Below, one piece after another: positions 7,694 through 15,829 of a stretch of DNA of 64,000 bases (within the stretch, counting starts at the first letter, position 1; each line of letters begins with the position of its first letter). The notes beneath the pieces were generated by a model that was given only the letters and a program-made list of their open reading frames with translations, was not told where the DNA came from and made no database searches. The position numbers and the translations under genes were made by a program. The stretch is taken from contig JAGZIW010000010.1 of assembly GCA_018366035.1 (NCBI GenBank), forward strand, positions 20,735 to 84,734, written 5' to 3'. Source of the DNA: Butyricicoccus pullicaecorum. GTDB taxonomy: Bacteria; Bacillota; Clostridia; Oscillospirales; Butyricicoccaceae.

Positions 7694-8437
7694 TCACTTT
7701 GTATGCTTGTTCTTGATAACCGTCTGGGTCTCTCCTGTTTTTGCGTCTACATAACGTACAAACAGAGAAATCTTATTCCACGGATTCATAGCGTCCCACA
7801 GATATTCTGCATACCTTTCAATCGGAATATCCTCTACGTGTACGCATTTTGGCTCACCGCGGAAGAATGGAAGGGGATCGCCGTCACACATATAGGTGTG
7901 AATAAAGTGACCGCGGCCCTTTACCGGCTTGTCATACTCAAAGAAATAACGCTTGCAGGCATCTGGATCGCTGTGAAAGTGCTTGAGAATTGACAGCGCA
8001 TAAGAGCCATCAGGATTGTGTACCGCGGAAATGCGTGAGGTAAAGTTCGGTGCATCAGGCTCGAACCGGCGGGTGCGCAGGGCGTCGATATAGCTTTTTC
8101 CCTCTGCCAGAGCGTCCCGAATGGTATCGGTCTGGTCACCGTTTGTAATAATGGTCATACCGTTATAGACACGCACGGGATGATAGATGATAAGAGACGG
8201 GTCAGAGCACTTTGACGGGTCAAACGCCTCGGTGCGTATGCCGTCCTCAGTAGGAACAAACACACGATTGCGGCTGTTTTCGCTTCGTCCCATAATGAAA
8301 TACACCATCACATAGGTGTCTGCATTCGGGGTGCAGCCCAGCATCAAGCCGCGGCCCGGGTAGGCGTTTGCCTGAAGCTCGTCCGTAAAACGCAGCACAT
8401 TGGCATTGTCAGAAACAAACATGGTATTCTCAGCCAT
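7694..8437 (-). CDS. purO: IMP cyclohydrolase, PurO-type
   Basis: 247 residues resembling the IMP_cyclohyd family first described in Archaea (PurO), which closes FAICAR to IMP. Visible marks are 'NAYPGRGLMLGCTPNADTYV', 'YFIMGRSENSRNRVFV' and 'PSLIIYHPVRVYNGMTIITN'. It sits directly upstream of a PurH that lacks the cyclohydrolase domain, which is strong contextual support. The pair replaces the single bifunctional PurH of most bacteria. Confidence 0.88.
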   Translation of the reverse strand: MAENTMFVSDNANVLRFTDELQANAYPGRGLMLGCTPNADTYVMVYFIMGRSENSRNRVFVPTEDGIRTEAFDPSKCSDPSLIIYHPVRVYNGMTIITNGDQTDTIRDALAEGKSYIDALRTRRFEPDAPNFTSRISAVHNPDGSYALSILKHFHSDPDACKRYFFEYDKPVKGRGHFIHTYMCDGDPLPFFRGEPKCVHVEDIPIERYAEYLWDAMNPWNKISLFVRYVDAKTGETQTVIKNKHTK

Positions 8438-8458
8438 AACAAAACTGTCTCCTTTTGT

Positions 8459-9091
8459 TTATATTTCAGGTTGAATGGTCACGCGGCCATCTGCAACAGA
8501 CAGACGCCCCTCGCAAAACAGTGCTACCGCACGCGGCAGGATAATATGCTCCGCCTCGGTCATCACACGCTTTTGCAGGCTTTGTGCGGTATCCTCCGGC
8601 GCAATATCTACTGCTTTTTGCAGAATGATAGCACCGCCATCTACCACCTCAGAAACAAAATGTACGGTTGCTCCCGTCACCTTGACGCCCTTTTGCAGCG
8701 CTGCCTCATGGACGCGCAGTCCGTAAAAGCCCTCTCCGCAAAAGGACGGGATTAAGGACGGGTGCACATTGATGATTTTATTTTCCCATCTTCGGCAGAA
8801 GGAATCCGGCAGGACGGTCATAAACCCTGCCAATACAATCAGCCCGATGCCGCGTGCTTCCAGCTGGGTATGGAGTGCCTGTCCATATGCCTCGCTGTCC
8901 GCAAAATCTCGCCGCCGCAGAACAGCAGTCGCAATGCCGGAACGCTCGGCACGGGTCAGCGCATATGCCTCCGCATTTGAAGAAATCACAAAATCTAATT
9001 TACCGTTTGCAAGCGCATGATGCTCTGCGCAATCAATCAGTGCCTGCAAATTGGTTCCGCCGCCCGAAACCAAAACTGCAATCTTAATCAT
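8459..9091 (-). CDS. purN: Phosphoribosylglycinamide formyltransferase
   Basis: 210 residues. It transfers formyl from 10-formyl-THF to GAR, step three of the pathway. Marks: N-terminal 'IKIAVLVSGGGTNLQALIDC', the catalytic Asn-His region 'NKIINVHPSLIPSFCGEGFY' and 'GVKVTGATVHFVSEVVDGGA' with the conserved histidine and aspartate. The start ATG at 9091 is preceded by GAGGAAAAGG; an upstream in-frame extension into purM is not supported. Eleven bases separate it from purM. Confidence 0.96.
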   Translation of the reverse strand: MIKIAVLVSGGGTNLQALIDCAEHHALANGKLDFVISSNAEAYALTRAERSGIATAVLRRRDFADSEAYGQALHTQLEARGIGLIVLAGFMTVLPDSFCRRWENKIINVHPSLIPSFCGEGFYGLRVHEAALQKGVKVTGATVHFVSEVVDGGAIILQKAVDIAPEDTAQSLQKRVMTEAEHIILPRAVALFCEGRLSVADGRVTIQPEI

Positions 9092-9102
9092 CAGCCTTTT
9101 CC

Positions 9103-10143
9103 TCAGCGCAGAATAACGCCCTTGTCGCCCGCACAGCACGTACCGATGATATATCCGGTTTCACCGGCTGCCTGAATGGAAGCAAGCGCCTTGTCTGCGT
9201 CCTCCTTAGCAACTGCCATCACCATGCCCAGACCCATATTGAAGGTGTTGTACATATCACGCTCCGGAATTTCACCCGCATGCTGAATCACACGGAAAAT
9301 CGGAAGTACCGGTGCCGCTGCCTGTTCAATAGAAGCGCATAGATTGTCGGGCAGCATACGCGGGATATTTTCATAAAAGCCGCCGCCTGTGATATGGCTG
9401 ATGCCCTTGATATCCACACCGTCTGCAAGCAGGTGCTCCACGGTTTTTACATAAATTTTTGTTGGCACAAGCAATGCCTCTCCAATGGTCATGCCCAGCT
9501 CATCGCTGTATCTGCGAACGGATTTTTCATTGATGCCCAAGGTCTTACGCACCAGAGAATACCCATTGGAATGTACACCGGAAGATGCAATGCCAATGAG
9601 CACATCGCCTGCCTGCATGCGGCTGCTGTCGATCATCTTCGGCTTGTCTACCATACCGACCGAGAATCCAGCCACATCATATTCATCTTCCGGATAGAAG
9701 CCCGGCATTTCGGCAGTCTCTCCGCCAATGAGCGCACAGCCAGCCTGACGGCAGCCTTCCGCGATGCCAATAACGATATTGGCAACACGCTCCGGCACAT
9801 TCTTGCCCACCGCGATATAGTCTAAGAAAAACAGCGGCTTTGCACCACAGCAAACAATATCATTTACACACATGGCAACGCAGTCGATGCCGATGGTATC
9901 ATGCTTGTCCATCAGGAATGCCAGCTTCAGCTTTGTGCCGACGCCATCGGTACCCGAGACCAAAATCGGCTCCTGCATGCCCTGCATATCCGGAGCAAAC
10001 AGACCACCGAAACCGCCGAGCGTACCAATCACGCCCTTGGTAAAGGTGCTCTCCACATGCGGTTTCATGAGCTTGACTGCCTCATATCCAGCAACGACGT
10101 CAACACCCGCCGCCTTATAGCTTTCCGAACGACTCTCGATCAT
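9103..10143 (-). CDS. purM: Phosphoribosylformylglycinamidine cyclo-ligase (AIRS)
   Basis: 346 residues, standard length. It converts FGAM and ATP to AIR, step five. Marks: 'YKAAGVDVVAGYEAVKLMKP' at the N-terminus, 'ILVSGTDGVGTKLKLAFLMD' and 'GIDCVAMCVNDIVCCGAKPL', and the glycine-rich 'GISHITGGGFYENIPRMLP'. GGGAGATT lies before the start codon. Confidence 0.97.
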   Translation of the reverse strand: MIESRSESYKAAGVDVVAGYEAVKLMKPHVESTFTKGVIGTLGGFGGLFAPDMQGMQEPILVSGTDGVGTKLKLAFLMDKHDTIGIDCVAMCVNDIVCCGAKPLFFLDYIAVGKNVPERVANIVIGIAEGCRQAGCALIGGETAEMPGFYPEDEYDVAGFSVGMVDKPKMIDSSRMQAGDVLIGIASSGVHSNGYSLVRKTLGINEKSVRRYSDELGMTIGEALLVPTKIYVKTVEHLLADGVDIKGISHITGGGFYENIPRMLPDNLCASIEQAAAPVLPIFRVIQHAGEIPERDMYNTFNMGLGMVMAVAKEDADKALASIQAAGETGYIIGTCCAGDKGVILR

Positions 10144-10211
10144 AAAATGAATCTCCCTTCAAAATTATGGACAGGAGGCGGTATACACCACCATATAACA
10201 GACTCCCCGTT

Positions 10212-11675
10212 TTACTCAGAGAGCTCCATTTCAAACATATTTTTTTCTACGCTTTCAGGAACCGGCATAGGATATACGCCAGTAAAACAAGCATCACAGA
10301 AGGTGCAGCGTGCCCCCACCGCAATCTTGTTGGCAGCCTCCACCGAGAGGAAGCCAAGAGAATCGACACCGATGATCTCGCGCATCTCCTCTACGGTATG
10401 ATTATGCGCAAGCAGCTGCTCACTGTCTGGAATATCTGTGCCAAAGAAACAGGGATATCGGAATGGCGGCGCCGAAATACGCATATGCACTTCCTTTGCA
10501 CCCGCGTCTCGAATCAGCTTTACCAGACGACCGACTGTTGTACCGCGCACAATGGAATCATCGACCATGACCACGCGCTTGCCCTCCACAGCACGGCGCA
10601 GAGCATTGAGTTTCAAGCGCACAGAACGCTCACGCTTGTCCTGTCCCGGCTGAATAAAGGTACGTCCAATATAGCGATTTTTAATCAAACCGACACCATA
10701 AGGAATTCCCGAATACTTTGCATAACCGATTGCCGCCGGAATCCCTGAATCCGGTACGCCAATGACAACATCTGCTTCTACCGGATGCTCCTCACACAGA
10801 TAGCGTCCTGCTTCCTGACGCGCCTCCTCGACCGAAGCACCATCAATAATAGAATCTGGACGTGCAAAATAGATATATTCAAATACACAAGCCGCTGTTT
10901 TTTCCTTGATGCCGCAGTGCATGGAACGCACTTCGCCGTCCTCTACAACAACGACCTCGCCCGCCTCAATATCTCGGACAAACTCAGCACCCAGCGCATC
11001 GAGTGCACAGGATTCTGACGCAAAAATGATTGCACCATCATCGCGTTTGCCCATACACAGCGGACGCATGCCGCGCGGGTCACGTGCTGCAATCAGCTTG
11101 CGGGGAGACATAACCACAATAGAGTACGCACCAATAATCTCCTTCATTGCTTCCACAACAGCGGCTTCAATGGAAGGCGTGATAAGGCGCTTGCGCACAA
11201 TGGTATACACCAGTGCTTCTGTATCAGAAGTGGAGCGGAAAATACCGCCTCCCATTTCCATCTTGCGGCGCAGTTCGGAGGCATTGACCAGATTTCCATT
11301 ATGTGCAACTGCAAGATTGCCCTTTACATGGGTGATGGCAAGCGGCTGTGCATTTTCGCGTGACGGCTGTCCTGTGGTAGAATAGCGTACATGTCCGATT
11401 GCCATATTGCCCGACATGCTTTCCAGTGTTTTTTCATCAAATACATCATTTACCAGTCCAACGTCCTTATGGCATCGAATGACACCCTTGTTGCATACTG
11501 CAATCCCGCAAGCCTCCTGTCCTCGGTGCTGCAAGGCAAAGAGTGCTGTATAGGCTTCATGCGCCGGACTGATCGGCGTCCCATCTGGCATATAAATCCC
11601 AAAGACACCACATTCTTCGTGAACCGCATCTCCATCAAACGGTGTACGCGGCAGCTTCTTCATCTTATACTTCAT
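10212..11675 (-). CDS. purF: Amidophosphoribosyltransferase
   Basis: 487 residues. It makes phosphoribosylamine from PRPP and glutamine, the first committed step. The N-terminal nucleophile cysteine is Cys22 in 'AVHEECGVFGIY', preceded by a short propeptide as in the Bacillus-type enzyme. The PRPP loop is 'RVVMVDDSIVRGTTVGRLVK'. Cysteines of the structural 4Fe-4S cluster are present in 'TAACVFEYIYF', 'YPCFFGTDIP' and 'RCTFCDACFTGVYP', so this is the Fe-S, propeptide-processed class that is typically feedback-inhibited by nucleotides. Confidence 0.97.
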   Translation of the reverse strand: MKYKMKKLPRTPFDGDAVHEECGVFGIYMPDGTPISPAHEAYTALFALQHRGQEACGIAVCNKGVIRCHKDVGLVNDVFDEKTLESMSGNMAIGHVRYSTTGQPSRENAQPLAITHVKGNLAVAHNGNLVNASELRRKMEMGGGIFRSTSDTEALVYTIVRKRLITPSIEAAVVEAMKEIIGAYSIVVMSPRKLIAARDPRGMRPLCMGKRDDGAIIFASESCALDALGAEFVRDIEAGEVVVVEDGEVRSMHCGIKEKTAACVFEYIYFARPDSIIDGASVEEARQEAGRYLCEEHPVEADVVIGVPDSGIPAAIGYAKYSGIPYGVGLIKNRYIGRTFIQPGQDKRERSVRLKLNALRRAVEGKRVVMVDDSIVRGTTVGRLVKLIRDAGAKEVHMRISAPPFRYPCFFGTDIPDSEQLLAHNHTVEEMREIIGVDSLGFLSVEAANKIAVGARCTFCDACFTGVYPMPVPESVEKNMFEMELSE

Positions 11676-11722
11676 GCTGTTTGGAACCTTTCAAAAAAGT
11701 TTCGTATTGGAAAGAAAACGGA

Positions 11723-11753
11723 GCGTTTCAGCGGCTGCTTGCCGCCAAAACGC
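11723..11753. repeat. Inverted repeat between purC and purF
   Basis: GCGTTT/AAACGC and GCGGC/GCCGC arms form a nested hairpin in the 112-base gap between purC and purF. It has no T-run, so it is not a classic terminator; it might stabilise an mRNA end. Confidence 0.5.
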
Positions 11754-11787
11754 GTCCAGTCTGTATGCGTGTCACAGAAAGCCGAAA

Positions 11788-12498
11788 TTACTTGCTCATA
11801 ACACGGCGCATGATTTCCTCGTATGCTTCTTCCACACCACCCATATCACGGCGGAAGCGATCCTTATCGAGTTTTTCTCCGGTGGTCTTGTCCCACAGAC
11901 GGCAGGTATCCGGAGAAATCTCATCTGCCAGAATGATTTTGCCGTCCGGAGTCTTGCCGAATTCCAGCTTAAAGTCAACCAGCGTCACATTGAGGTGATC
12001 GAAGTAATCCTGCATCACAGCGTTGACCTTGAATGCCATGGCCTTGATCTGATCGATTTCCTCCTGCGTTGCAAGATTCAAAGCCAGTGCATGATAGTCA
12101 TTGATGAGCGGATCGCCGAGATCATCATTCTTATAAGAGAACTCGATTGTTGGCGCTGCAAATACGATGCCCTCCTCCACGCCGTAGCGCTTTGCAAAGG
12201 AGCCTGCGGAGATATTTCGGATAATCACCTCCAGCGGCACGATGGTAACCTTCTTTACCACGGTTTCACGCTCCGAGAGCTGTTCTACAAAGTGAGTCGG
12301 TACTCCCTGCTTCTCGAGCAGCTGGAACATGTGATTGGACATTACATTATTGATTGCACCCTTGCCCGCAATCTGCCCCTTTTTCTGCCCATTGAATGCA
12401 GTTGCATCGTCCTTATAATCTACAATATACAGGTTGGGGTCCTCAGTTGCAAATACCTTTTTTGCTTTTCCTTCGTAAAGCTGTTCTTTCTTCTGCAT
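11788..12498 (-). CDS. purC: SAICAR synthase
   Basis: 236 residues. It ligates CAIR with aspartate using ATP. Marks: 'KKEQLYEGKAKKVFATEDPN' at the start, 'DYKDDATAFNGQKKGQI', 'PLEVIIRNISAGSFAKRYGV' and 'ILADEISPDTCRLWDK'. The ATG at 12498 was chosen because AAAGGAGA lies about ten bases upstream and the canonical N-terminus begins there. Confidence 0.97.
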   Translation of the reverse strand: MQKKEQLYEGKAKKVFATEDPNLYIVDYKDDATAFNGQKKGQIAGKGAINNVMSNHMFQLLEKQGVPTHFVEQLSERETVVKKVTIVPLEVIIRNISAGSFAKRYGVEEGIVFAAPTIEFSYKNDDLGDPLINDYHALALNLATQEEIDQIKAMAFKVNAVMQDYFDHLNVTLVDFKLEFGKTPDGKIILADEISPDTCRLWDKTTGEKLDKDRFRRDMGGVEEAYEEIMRRVMSK

Positions 12499-12567
12499 AA
12501 TTTTGGATTCTCCTTTTATAATTCTACAAAAACAAACGGGCTGCACATCTCGTATAAAAAATTCTTC

Positions 12568-13068
12568 TTATTCTTTGGACGCAAACTGGCTGCGAACCTT
12601 TTCATCTTTCGCACAAACCTCAGCTGCCATATCTGCCTTGAATTTTGTCAGGCGCTCAGACAGAACAGCGTCCTCAACGGCGAGCATCTGCACGGCAAGA
12701 ATCGCGGCATTGTCTGCACCGTCCACCGCAACACAGGCAACCGGAATCCCCTTTGGCATTTGTACCATAGAGAGCAGGCTGTCCAATCCGCCCATCATGG
12801 AGGTCTTAATCGGTACGCCGATTACAGGGAGCGTAGTATATGCTGCAATGACACCACCCAAATGGGCTGCCTTGCCTGCTGCTGCAATAATAACACCAAA
12901 ACCATCTTCGCGCGCATTCTTTGCAAGCTGTTCTGCGGCAATCGGCGTTCTATGTGCAGAGACAACACGTACTTCGTATGGAACACCAAACGATTCAAGG
13001 CGTGTGACAGCGGCTTGCATAACCGACAGATCGCTGTCCGAACCCATTACAATACAAACCTTTTTCAT
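12568..13068 (-). CDS. purE: N5-carboxyaminoimidazole ribonucleotide mutase, class I
   Basis: 166 residues. It isomerises N5-CAIR to CAIR. Marks: 'MKKVCIVMGSDSDLSVMQAA' with the phosphate-binding SDSD, 'RVVSAHRTPIAAEQLAKNAR' with the catalytic histidine region, and 'VIIAAAGKAAHLGGVIAAYT'. First visible gene of the operon. Start at 13068 follows GGAGGAAA. A terminator-like hairpin lies only 37 bases upstream of the start. Confidence 0.96.
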   Translation of the reverse strand: MKKVCIVMGSDSDLSVMQAAVTRLESFGVPYEVRVVSAHRTPIAAEQLAKNAREDGFGVIIAAAGKAAHLGGVIAAYTTLPVIGVPIKTSMMGGLDSLLSMVQMPKGIPVACVAVDGADNAAILAVQMLAVEDAVLSERLTKFKADMAAEVCAKDEKVRSQFASKE

Positions 13069-13104
13069 GTATTTCCTCCTGAGCTCCAAAAAAATTTTTT
13101 GGTA

Positions 13105-13148
13105 TGAAAAATAAAATGCAGACGCGGCACATTGCTACATCTGCATTT
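13105..13148 (-). terminator. Attenuator-like terminator in the purE leader
   Basis: Read on the minus strand, TCTGCATTT (13140-13148) is complementary to AAATGCAGA (13114-13122). The 3' arm runs into TTTTATTTTT. It lies between a 38-codon ORF and purE, with no room for a promoter between it and the purE ribosome-binding site, so transcripts entering the operon must read through it. Confidence 0.6.
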
Positions 13149-13152
13149 ATCC

Positions 13153-13269
13153 TCAAAAATATGCAATTCCACCACAAATGCTTACAAAAAAGCCCAAAAA
13201 CACTGTACTTTCAGGCATAAAGGTGCGGTTAGAGAAACGATTCAAAATTGTCAATGAAATCTGTTTCAT
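13153..13269 (-). CDS. Short leader ORF (38 residues) upstream of purE
   Basis: ATG at 13269 is preceded by AAGGAAAGGGG and opens a 38-codon frame: a polar basic N-terminus (MKQISLTILNRFSNRTF) then a hydrophobic end (FLGFFVSICGGIAYF). The stop lies five bases before the arm of the attenuator-like hairpin. It could be a leader peptide that couples translation to purE attenuation, a small membrane protein, or chance. No run of regulatory codons is evident. Confidence 0.4.
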   Translation of the reverse strand: MKQISLTILNRFSNRTFMPESTVFLGFFVSICGGIAYF

Positions 13270-13428
13270 CTGGCACAGCCCCTTTCCTTCGCAATGTGGA
13301 TAATAGTGAAATTTCTAAATCCATATGCTTTTATTTTACACACCCTTTTCCTTCTTTGCAAGAGAGGCGGTAAAAAATCGTATACATTCACAAAAACCAA
13401 ATTTTTTCTATGGCCGCCTTGGTGCTTA

Positions 13429-15675
13429 TCACCGCAAAGCCTCCTGCTCTGCCTGATGAATAAGCGCCGCTGCCCCACGACTGTTTTCCAGTTCCCGCTC
13501 GCGCAGTAAATTTGCTGTTGCATTGACTTCTTCGTCCAGCTTTCCCGACACACATTCATCAATCAGCGGACACAGCTTTTGAGCGGTCACCTCCGCAAGC
13601 TGAATACAGGTGTGGGAGCCAATATACTTGAGAAAACCGTCCACCTTGATATCATAACTCATGCCAATCACAGGCACACCGCGGCAGGCAGAAAACATCA
13701 GAGAATGCAGCCGGATTCCAATCACCGTTTTCATACGCGCCAGCAGCCCAATGGTTTCTTCGATGGGCAGGCGGCAGTCTACCATATAATAAGGACAGCT
13801 TAACTTATCTGCAACCATACGGGCAGGCGCAACATCACTTGGAAACTCGATCGGTACAAACACAGGGGTCAGCCCGTGCGTATGATAGGCATACTCTGCC
13901 GCTCGGGCGATTTCATCGGAAACGGCCTCCAATCCCTTCCAGTTGCGCAGGCTAAAGCCCAGATAGCGTCCATCGGCGGGAATTCCAAGCGCCTCCATCA
14001 CCTGATCCATCTGCGCATCTCCTGCTGGGTGCAGAATAATTGTCGGGTCAGCTGCCAGCCGAATTTCCGGCTCTACAATGCCCATGCGCGTCAGCTCCCC
14101 ATGAGACAGATCATCACGCAGCGTAATGAGATCCACCGCACGGTTAATGGTGCGGGCAGTATAATTGCGGTTCATCGGCCGGCGAATGGGCCCAATGCCG
14201 CAGCCATACATCATGACCTTGCAGCCAAGACGTTTTGCAATATCCAAGGTAACAAGATAATATACCAGAGAACGTGTCGAGGTAACGTCCTGCATCAAGC
14301 TGCCGCCGCCATTGATATAGAGCGCTGCCCGACGAAACTTTCGCATAATAACAGGCAAATTAAAGGTATACACTGCGCCTGTACGATAGAGCAGTTTTGT
14401 TTCCTTTGGGCGGCGGGACATGACCGTAATCGGTCTGTCTGGATCAAAGGCACGCATTTCCTGCACGATTCCGCTTAAAATCGCATCATCTCCGGCATTG
14501 CCGCGCCCGTAAGCGCCGCAAATCACAATACCGTCCCGTTTATTCTTGGGCTTGTGGTAGAGCCGCAGCAGCTTTTCATAATTTGCCTCCTGCGTGCGGC
14601 ACATGGTATCGAGAGAATACTCCCGTGTTGCCTTTTCATACAGCCTGTCTGCAAACAAACGTCTGCGCTCTGGATCACCACCCAATTTAATAAGATCCTG
14701 TGCGAGCGTCTCATGGTCGCGCGGCTCAAAGATATAGCCATTTTCACCGGTATCAATCAGTTCATTCATGCCGCCCACATCTGAACAAATCGTGGCACAG
14801 TGCTCAAGGACACCCTCCAAAATAGAATATGGGAAAGTCTCCGATACCGAAGTCAAAAGATTGATATCCATCGCTGCAAAAAAGCGATTGACCGGCGAAA
14901 CCCACCCGCAAAAGGTCACGCGGTCAGATACGCCCAATTCGTCCACAAGGTCGCGCAGCATTTTTTCGTCCTCTCCGTCTCCCGCAATCAAGAGCCGAAG
15001 CTGCGGGACCTCGCGAACGGCACCCGCAAAGCCGCGCACACAGGTTGCAATATCCTTGACCGCTGTCAAACGTGCCGCAATGCCACAGAGCACATCGTTC
15101 GGTGCCACCTCAATCCCCCATTGTTCGCGGCAATAAGCGGCACGATCCAAGCCCTCAAGAGGACTTCCAAAATCCATACCATTATAAATGGTAAAGATCT
15201 TCTCCGGCTGAAAGCCGCGAGAAATCAGCGTGCGCGCCATACGATCCGCAACCGCCTGATGAAAGTCCAAAAAGCGCAGCGCAATGGTGTTGGCAAATCC
15301 ATTCGTCCACTGCTTGAGCGGATTGCCCAAATAGTCATACCGGTAATCGGAATGTACCGTGGTCAAAACCGGAATATGGAACTTTCTTCCCCGCAGCAAT
15401 GCGCCGACCAGATTTGCCTTGCCTCCATGGCAGTGAATCACATCTGGCTGAAACTCCGCAATGATTTTACGCACCTCATTGCGGCAGTATATCGGATTGA
15501 AGCTCGGAATGACACGCACATGGATTCCGTTTTTCTCTGCTTCTCTCGGAAACGGCCCATCTCGAAAGGAAATGAGCATAACCTCATTCCGCTCCCGCAG
15601 CGCCTGAATCAGCGTCATAATATGCGTCTTGGCGCCGCCAACATCACCGCCGCCCATCATTTGTAGGATTCTCAT
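13429..15675 (-). CDS. Fusion of GT4 glycosyltransferase and CsaB-type polysaccharide pyruvyltransferase
   Basis: 748 residues in two enzymes. Residues 1-375 are a GT4 (GT-B fold) glycosyltransferase: 'MRILQMMGGGDVGGAKTHIM', 'FTIYNGMDFGSPLEG' and the EX7E pair E279/E287 in 'ETFPYSILEG'. Residues about 382-748 match CsaB/polysaccharide pyruvyl transferases: 'VICGAYGRGNAGDDAILSGI', 'INGGGSLMQDVTSTRSLVYY' and 'TVIGIRLHSLMFSACRGVPV'. CsaB adds ketal pyruvate to the wall polysaccharide that anchors S-layer-homology proteins. The start at 15675 follows GGAGG; an upstream in-frame extension would read through the promoter. A divergent flippase gene shares its promoter region. A single open frame joins the two halves, so this is not an assembly of two genes. 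Confidence 0.9.
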   Translation of the reverse strand: MRILQMMGGGDVGGAKTHIMTLIQALRERNEVMLISFRDGPFPREAEKNGIHVRVIPSFNPIYCRNEVRKIIAEFQPDVIHCHGGKANLVGALLRGRKFHIPVLTTVHSDYRYDYLGNPLKQWTNGFANTIALRFLDFHQAVADRMARTLISRGFQPEKIFTIYNGMDFGSPLEGLDRAAYCREQWGIEVAPNDVLCGIAARLTAVKDIATCVRGFAGAVREVPQLRLLIAGDGEDEKMLRDLVDELGVSDRVTFCGWVSPVNRFFAAMDINLLTSVSETFPYSILEGVLEHCATICSDVGGMNELIDTGENGYIFEPRDHETLAQDLIKLGGDPERRRLFADRLYEKATREYSLDTMCRTQEANYEKLLRLYHKPKNKRDGIVICGAYGRGNAGDDAILSGIVQEMRAFDPDRPITVMSRRPKETKLLYRTGAVYTFNLPVIMRKFRRAALYINGGGSLMQDVTSTRSLVYYLVTLDIAKRLGCKVMMYGCGIGPIRRPMNRNYTARTINRAVDLITLRDDLSHGELTRMGIVEPEIRLAADPTIILHPAGDAQMDQVMEALGIPADGRYLGFSLRNWKGLEAVSDEIARAAEYAYHTHGLTPVFVPIEFPSDVAPARMVADKLSCPYYMVDCRLPIEETIGLLARMKTVIGIRLHSLMFSACRGVPVIGMSYDIKVDGFLKYIGSHTCIQLAEVTAQKLCPLIDECVSGKLDEEVNATANLLRERELENSRGAAALIHQAEQEALR

Positions 15676-15711
15676 GCAATGCCTCCATGGTATAATTTCT
15701 ATCCATACACT

Positions 15712-15739
15712 ATTATACACAAATCCTGTCTGATTGCAA
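15712..15739 (-). promoter_or_regulatory. Promoter of the GT4-CsaB gene
   Basis: -35 TTGCAA (15739-15734) and -10 TATAAT (15717-15712) with a 16-base spacer. The -35 is half of the palindrome ATTGCAAT that also serves the divergent flippase promoter. Confidence 0.75.
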
Positions 15740-15762
15740 TTTATCTTCAGAGATGTTATACT
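15734..15762 (+). promoter_or_regulatory. Promoter of the flippase gene
   Basis: -35 TTGCAA (15734-15739), 17-base spacer, -10 TATACT (15757-15762). It shares its -35 bases with the opposite promoter. Confidence 0.75.
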
Positions 15763-15780
15763 GAAAAATAACAAAATCCA

Positions 15781-15805
15781 CCCCCTGACACAGCCTGACA
15801 GGGGG
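15781..15805 (+). other. Hairpin in the flippase 5' leader
   Basis: CCCCCTG and CAGGGGG flank an 11-base loop; no T-run on either strand. It lies about 25 bases before the start codon and could affect initiation or message stability. Confidence 0.45.
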
Positions 15806-15829
15806 AAGTCCATCGGAAGGAACCTTCTC

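Noticed and set aside
11674..13107. A 477-codon plus-strand open frame across purC and purE
   Set aside because: It is the antisense shadow of two unmistakable purine genes, has no ribosome-binding site and reads as Cys/His-rich nonsense.
13105..13428. Known purine, ZTP or PRPP riboswitch upstream of purE
   Set aside because: No match to their conserved cores; only a short ORF and a terminator-like hairpin are visible.
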